Shown: piece after piece, positions 5,694-6,792 of the stretch | Layout: each line of letters opens with the position of its first letter | How positions within the stretch are numbered: the first letter of the stretch is position 1 | From: Halobacteriales archaeon QH_10_70_21 | Lineage (GTDB): Archaea > Halobacteriota > Halobacteria > Halobacteriales > Haloarculaceae | DNA: 6,792 nt | NCBI GenBank assembly: GCA_003021325.1 | Contig: PXQM01000117.1 | Location: 1-6,792 of the forward strand | Direction: 5' to 3' | Made by a program: the position numbers and the translations under genes | The notes under the pieces: generated by a model | Database searches by the model: none | Told to the model about the DNA's origin: nothing | What the model saw: the letters and a program-made list of their open reading frames with translations, nothing else

Positions 5694-5960
5694 TCAGACC
5701 GCCAGGTCGCCGGCCGCCTTGATGACGTCGATGGCGCTGGCGTCGACGTCGTCGACCTCGATGTGCATCGGGATGAAGTTCCGCTTCTCGAAGTCCTCGC
5801 GCTCCGCCTCCGTGCCGATGGTGCACCACAGCTGGGGGCGGTCGGGGCCGTGCCACTCGCCCTGCCGGGAGACCCCGAAGCAGACGTACTCCTCGCCATC
5901 GTACTCGATGGTGGCGTCCTTCCGGATGCCGGGGTCCCCGTGGATGATGAGCCGCTTCAT
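5694..5960 (-). CDS. Conserved small haloarchaeal protein, HAH_0734-like
   Basis: An 88-residue soluble protein of unknown function. It starts MKRLIIHGDPGIRKDATIEYDGEEYVC-type and continues with GEWHGPDRPQLWCTIGTE (34-51), a charged helix (EAEREDFEKR, 51-60), NFIPMHIEVDDVD (61-73) and a closing helix ending AGDLAV. From memory this matches the family annotated as HAH_0734 in haloarchaea; I am moderately sure. Strands dominate the first half. Two Cys (27, 46) and three His (7, 37, 66) could bind a metal, but no classical zinc motif is visible. The ATG at 5960 is well supported by a CTTAAC box 25-30 bases upstream. It lies near rpl44e-rps27e but points the opposite way, so a translation-related role is only suggested by proximity. 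Confidence 0.8.
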   Translation of the reverse strand: MKRLIIHGDPGIRKDATIEYDGEEYVCFGVSRQGEWHGPDRPQLWCTIGTEAEREDFEKRNFIPMHIEVDDVDASAIDVIKAAGDLAV

Positions 5961-5984
5961 ACGCCGGCCTTCGGCGGAGTCCCG

Positions 5985-5990
5985 GTTAAG
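5985..5990 (-). promoter_or_regulatory. Probable TATA-like box of the HAH_0734-like gene
   Basis: CTTAAC on the minus strand lies 25-30 bases before the ATG at 5960. Just upstream is the palindrome CTTCGAAG (5993-6000), in the position of a TFB recognition element, though its meaning is unclear. The spacing points to a leaderless transcript. Confidence 0.5.
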
Positions 5991-6020
5991 CGCTTCGAAG
6001 GCAGGGTCCTGCGGCCGGAG

Positions 6021-6320
6021 TTACCCGGTCGCGGGCCTGCCGTCGACCACGGATGCCCGGATGTACAGCACTCCACCGCCGACGGCCGCCAGCGGGGGAC
6101 CTGCGCCGCCGAGCAGCAGCCGTGTCAAGAGCACGCCCGACCCACCGGCTACCGCTGGCTGCACGGCCGCCTCGACGACGATGTCGGCGTTGATGACGTA
6201 GTTGGTCACGCTCCCCTCGCCGTTGCGGTACGGCACCACGGGCAGGCCGAGGCGCTGTCTGGCCGCCCCACGGTCGACGAACTCGGTGGTGACTGCCGGC
6301 GGCCGTGGGCGGGAAACCAA
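6021..6320 (-). CDS. Doubtful reading frame, possible hypothetical protein or gene remnant
   Basis: A minus-strand frame ends with TAA at 6021-6023 and is open back to a TTG at 6320, at most 99 residues. About 85 of 100 codons have G or C in third position, with nearly every one across 6159-6257, and second positions are the least GC-rich, as in real haloarchaeal genes. The best-looking stretch reads LPVVPYRNGEGSVTNYVINADIVVEAA; a moderately hydrophobic, glycine-rich part with LLTRLLLGG and LAAVGGGVLYI follows. No family recognised. The start is the problem: there is no ATG, GTG is possible at 6239, 6236 or 6209, and none has a TATA box at the usual distance. The coding signal extends upstream of 6209. 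It may be a rarely started gene, a decayed gene, or chance. If it is not a gene, 5961-6358 is an intergenic stretch holding only the flanking promoters. Confidence 0.35.
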   Translation of the reverse strand: MVSRPRPPAVTTEFVDRGAARQRLGLPVVPYRNGEGSVTNYVINADIVVEAAVQPAVAGGSGVLLTRLLLGGAGPPLAAVGGGVLYIRASVVDGRPATG

Positions 6321-6325
6321 ACCCG

Positions 6326-6331
6326 TTTTAA
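6326..6331 (+). promoter_or_regulatory. Probable TATA box of the rpl44e-rps27e operon
   Basis: TTTTAA within CGTTTTAAGC lies 28-33 bases before the rpl44e ATG at 6359. It is the clearest TATA-like element in the window. It implies a leader of only a few bases. Confidence 0.55.
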
Positions 6332-6358
6332 GCCGCGACGCGCTATCGGTCGGTACCT

Positions 6359-6640
6359 ATGGAAATGCCACGCCGGTTCAACACGTACTGTCCGCACTGC
6401 GACGCCCACCAGGAGATAGAGGTCGAGAAGGTCCGGACGGGCCAGTCCTCGGGGACGAAGTGGGACGCCCGCCGCACCCGCCGCGGGAAGGCCGTCATCG
6501 GTAACGCCGGTCGCTTCTCCAAGGTGCCCGGCGGCGACAAGCCGACCAAGAAGACCGACCTCAAGTACCGCTGCAGCGAGTGCGGCAAGGCCCACCTCCG
6601 CGAGGGATGGCGGGCCGGCCGACTCACCTTCCAGGAGTAA
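6359..6640 (+). CDS. rpl44e: 50S ribosomal protein L44e (eL42)
   Basis: A structural protein of the large ribosomal subunit near the E site, specific to archaea and eukaryotes. The 93-residue product closely matches the haloarchaeal L44e sequences I know (Haloarcula about 92 residues): [18 protein letters not shown] start, [18 protein letters not shown] (55-72) and [14 protein letters not shown] near the end. Two zinc-binding CxxC pairs are present: C11/C14 and C72/C75. It is basic, unlike most of its neighbours, as expected for an rRNA-binding protein. The ATG at 6359 gives MEMPRR, like the Haloarcula start; a second ATG at 6365 is possible but less likely. It is followed 2 bases later by rps27e, forming a translation operon that in haloarchaea commonly continues with the aIF2 alpha subunit gene. 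Confidence 0.97.
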   Translation: MEMPRRFNTYCPHCDAHQEIEVEKVRTGQSSGTKWDARRTRRGKAVIGNAGRFSKVPGGDKPTKKTDLKYRCSECGKAHLREGWRAGRLTFQE

Positions 6641-6642
6641 CG

Positions 6643-6792
6643 ATGGCGGGCAACTTCCTCACCGTCCGCTGTGACGACTGCGAAAACGAGCAGGTGGTCT
6701 TCGGCAAGGCCGCAAGCGTCGTCGACTGCGCGGTCTGTGGGTCGACGCTGGCGACGCCGACCGGCGGCGAGGCCGACTTCCACGGCGAGGTT
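6643..6792 (+). CDS. rps27e: 30S ribosomal protein S27e (eS27), cut by window end
   Basis: A small zinc-ribbon protein of the small ribosomal subunit, found in archaea and eukaryotes. The first 50 residues are present: [10 protein letters not shown], then [13 protein letters not shown], and [14 protein letters not shown]. The four zinc ligands are complete as CxxC pairs at C10/C13 and C29/C32. Haloarchaeal S27e is about 57 residues, so only the last few codons lie beyond the window. It starts 2 bases after the rpl44e stop, so it is co-transcribed, and no separate promoter box is visible. Confidence 0.95.
   Translation, partial: MAGNFLTVRCDDCENEQVVFGKAASVVDCAVCGSTLATPTGGEADFHGEV

Noticed and set aside
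5643..6419. A 258-codon plus-strand frame across the HAH_0734-like gene and the doubtful frame
   Set aside because: It is antisense to a gene with a good start and promoter, and continues into rpl44e out of frame. Its base-by-position pattern fits the opposite strand better.
1..6792. CRISPR array, tRNA, rRNA, transposase, phage or toxin-antitoxin genes
   Set aside because: I looked on both strands. There are no regularly spaced repeats of CRISPR size, no tRNA-like T-arm and anticodon layout that I could recognise, and no transposase, integrase or toxin motifs.

Overview
The window looks like chromosomal DNA from a halophilic archaeon (class Halobacteria). It is very GC-rich. The proteins are dense in Asp and Glu. 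The two ribosomal proteins at the right end (L44e and S27e) are of archaeal type and closely match the haloarchaeal versions. T/A-rich boxes sit about 25-30 bases before most start codons, as expected for archaeal TATA elements feeding leaderless or nearly leaderless transcripts. No tRNA, rRNA, CRISPR array, insertion sequence or transfer signature was seen. The content is ordinary core genome with a few small uncharacterised genes.

Left part (1-3435), purine synthesis. After the last 41 codons of an unidentified gene (1-126) comes purB, adenylosuccinate lyase, on the minus strand (276-1664). It diverges, across a 199-bp intergenic region, from a fused gene (1864-3435). That gene joins a PurN-type glycinamide ribonucleotide formyltransferase to the AICAR formyltransferase half of PurH. 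The IMP cyclohydrolase half of PurH is absent, so ring closure to IMP must be done by another enzyme (in archaea typically PurO). Together the two genes supply several late steps of IMP and AMP synthesis: both folate-dependent formyl transfers and both lyase reactions of PurB.

Middle part (3437-5606). A perfect 13-bp inverted repeat sits between the purine fusion gene and a convergent membrane-protein gene of the DUF6653 type, and overlaps the latter's stop codon. A 140-bp divergent region leads to a 49-residue acidic helical protein. This is followed by a complete class I PLP aminotransferase (4239-5360), which meets a convergent gene for a 69-residue two-helix membrane protein (5397-5606).

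Right part (5694-6792). A small conserved haloarchaeal protein resembling the HAH_0734 family (5694-5960) lies beside a doubtful minus-strand reading frame (6021-6320) that has coding-like base composition but no convincing start. Then comes a translation operon, rpl44e and rps27e, separated by 2 nt. rps27e runs off the window end.

I found no clearly novel multi-gene system. The items most worth a second look are the terminator-like repeat at 3437-3475, the doubtful gene at 6021-6320, the divergent purine promoter region, and the consistent promoter-box spacing.
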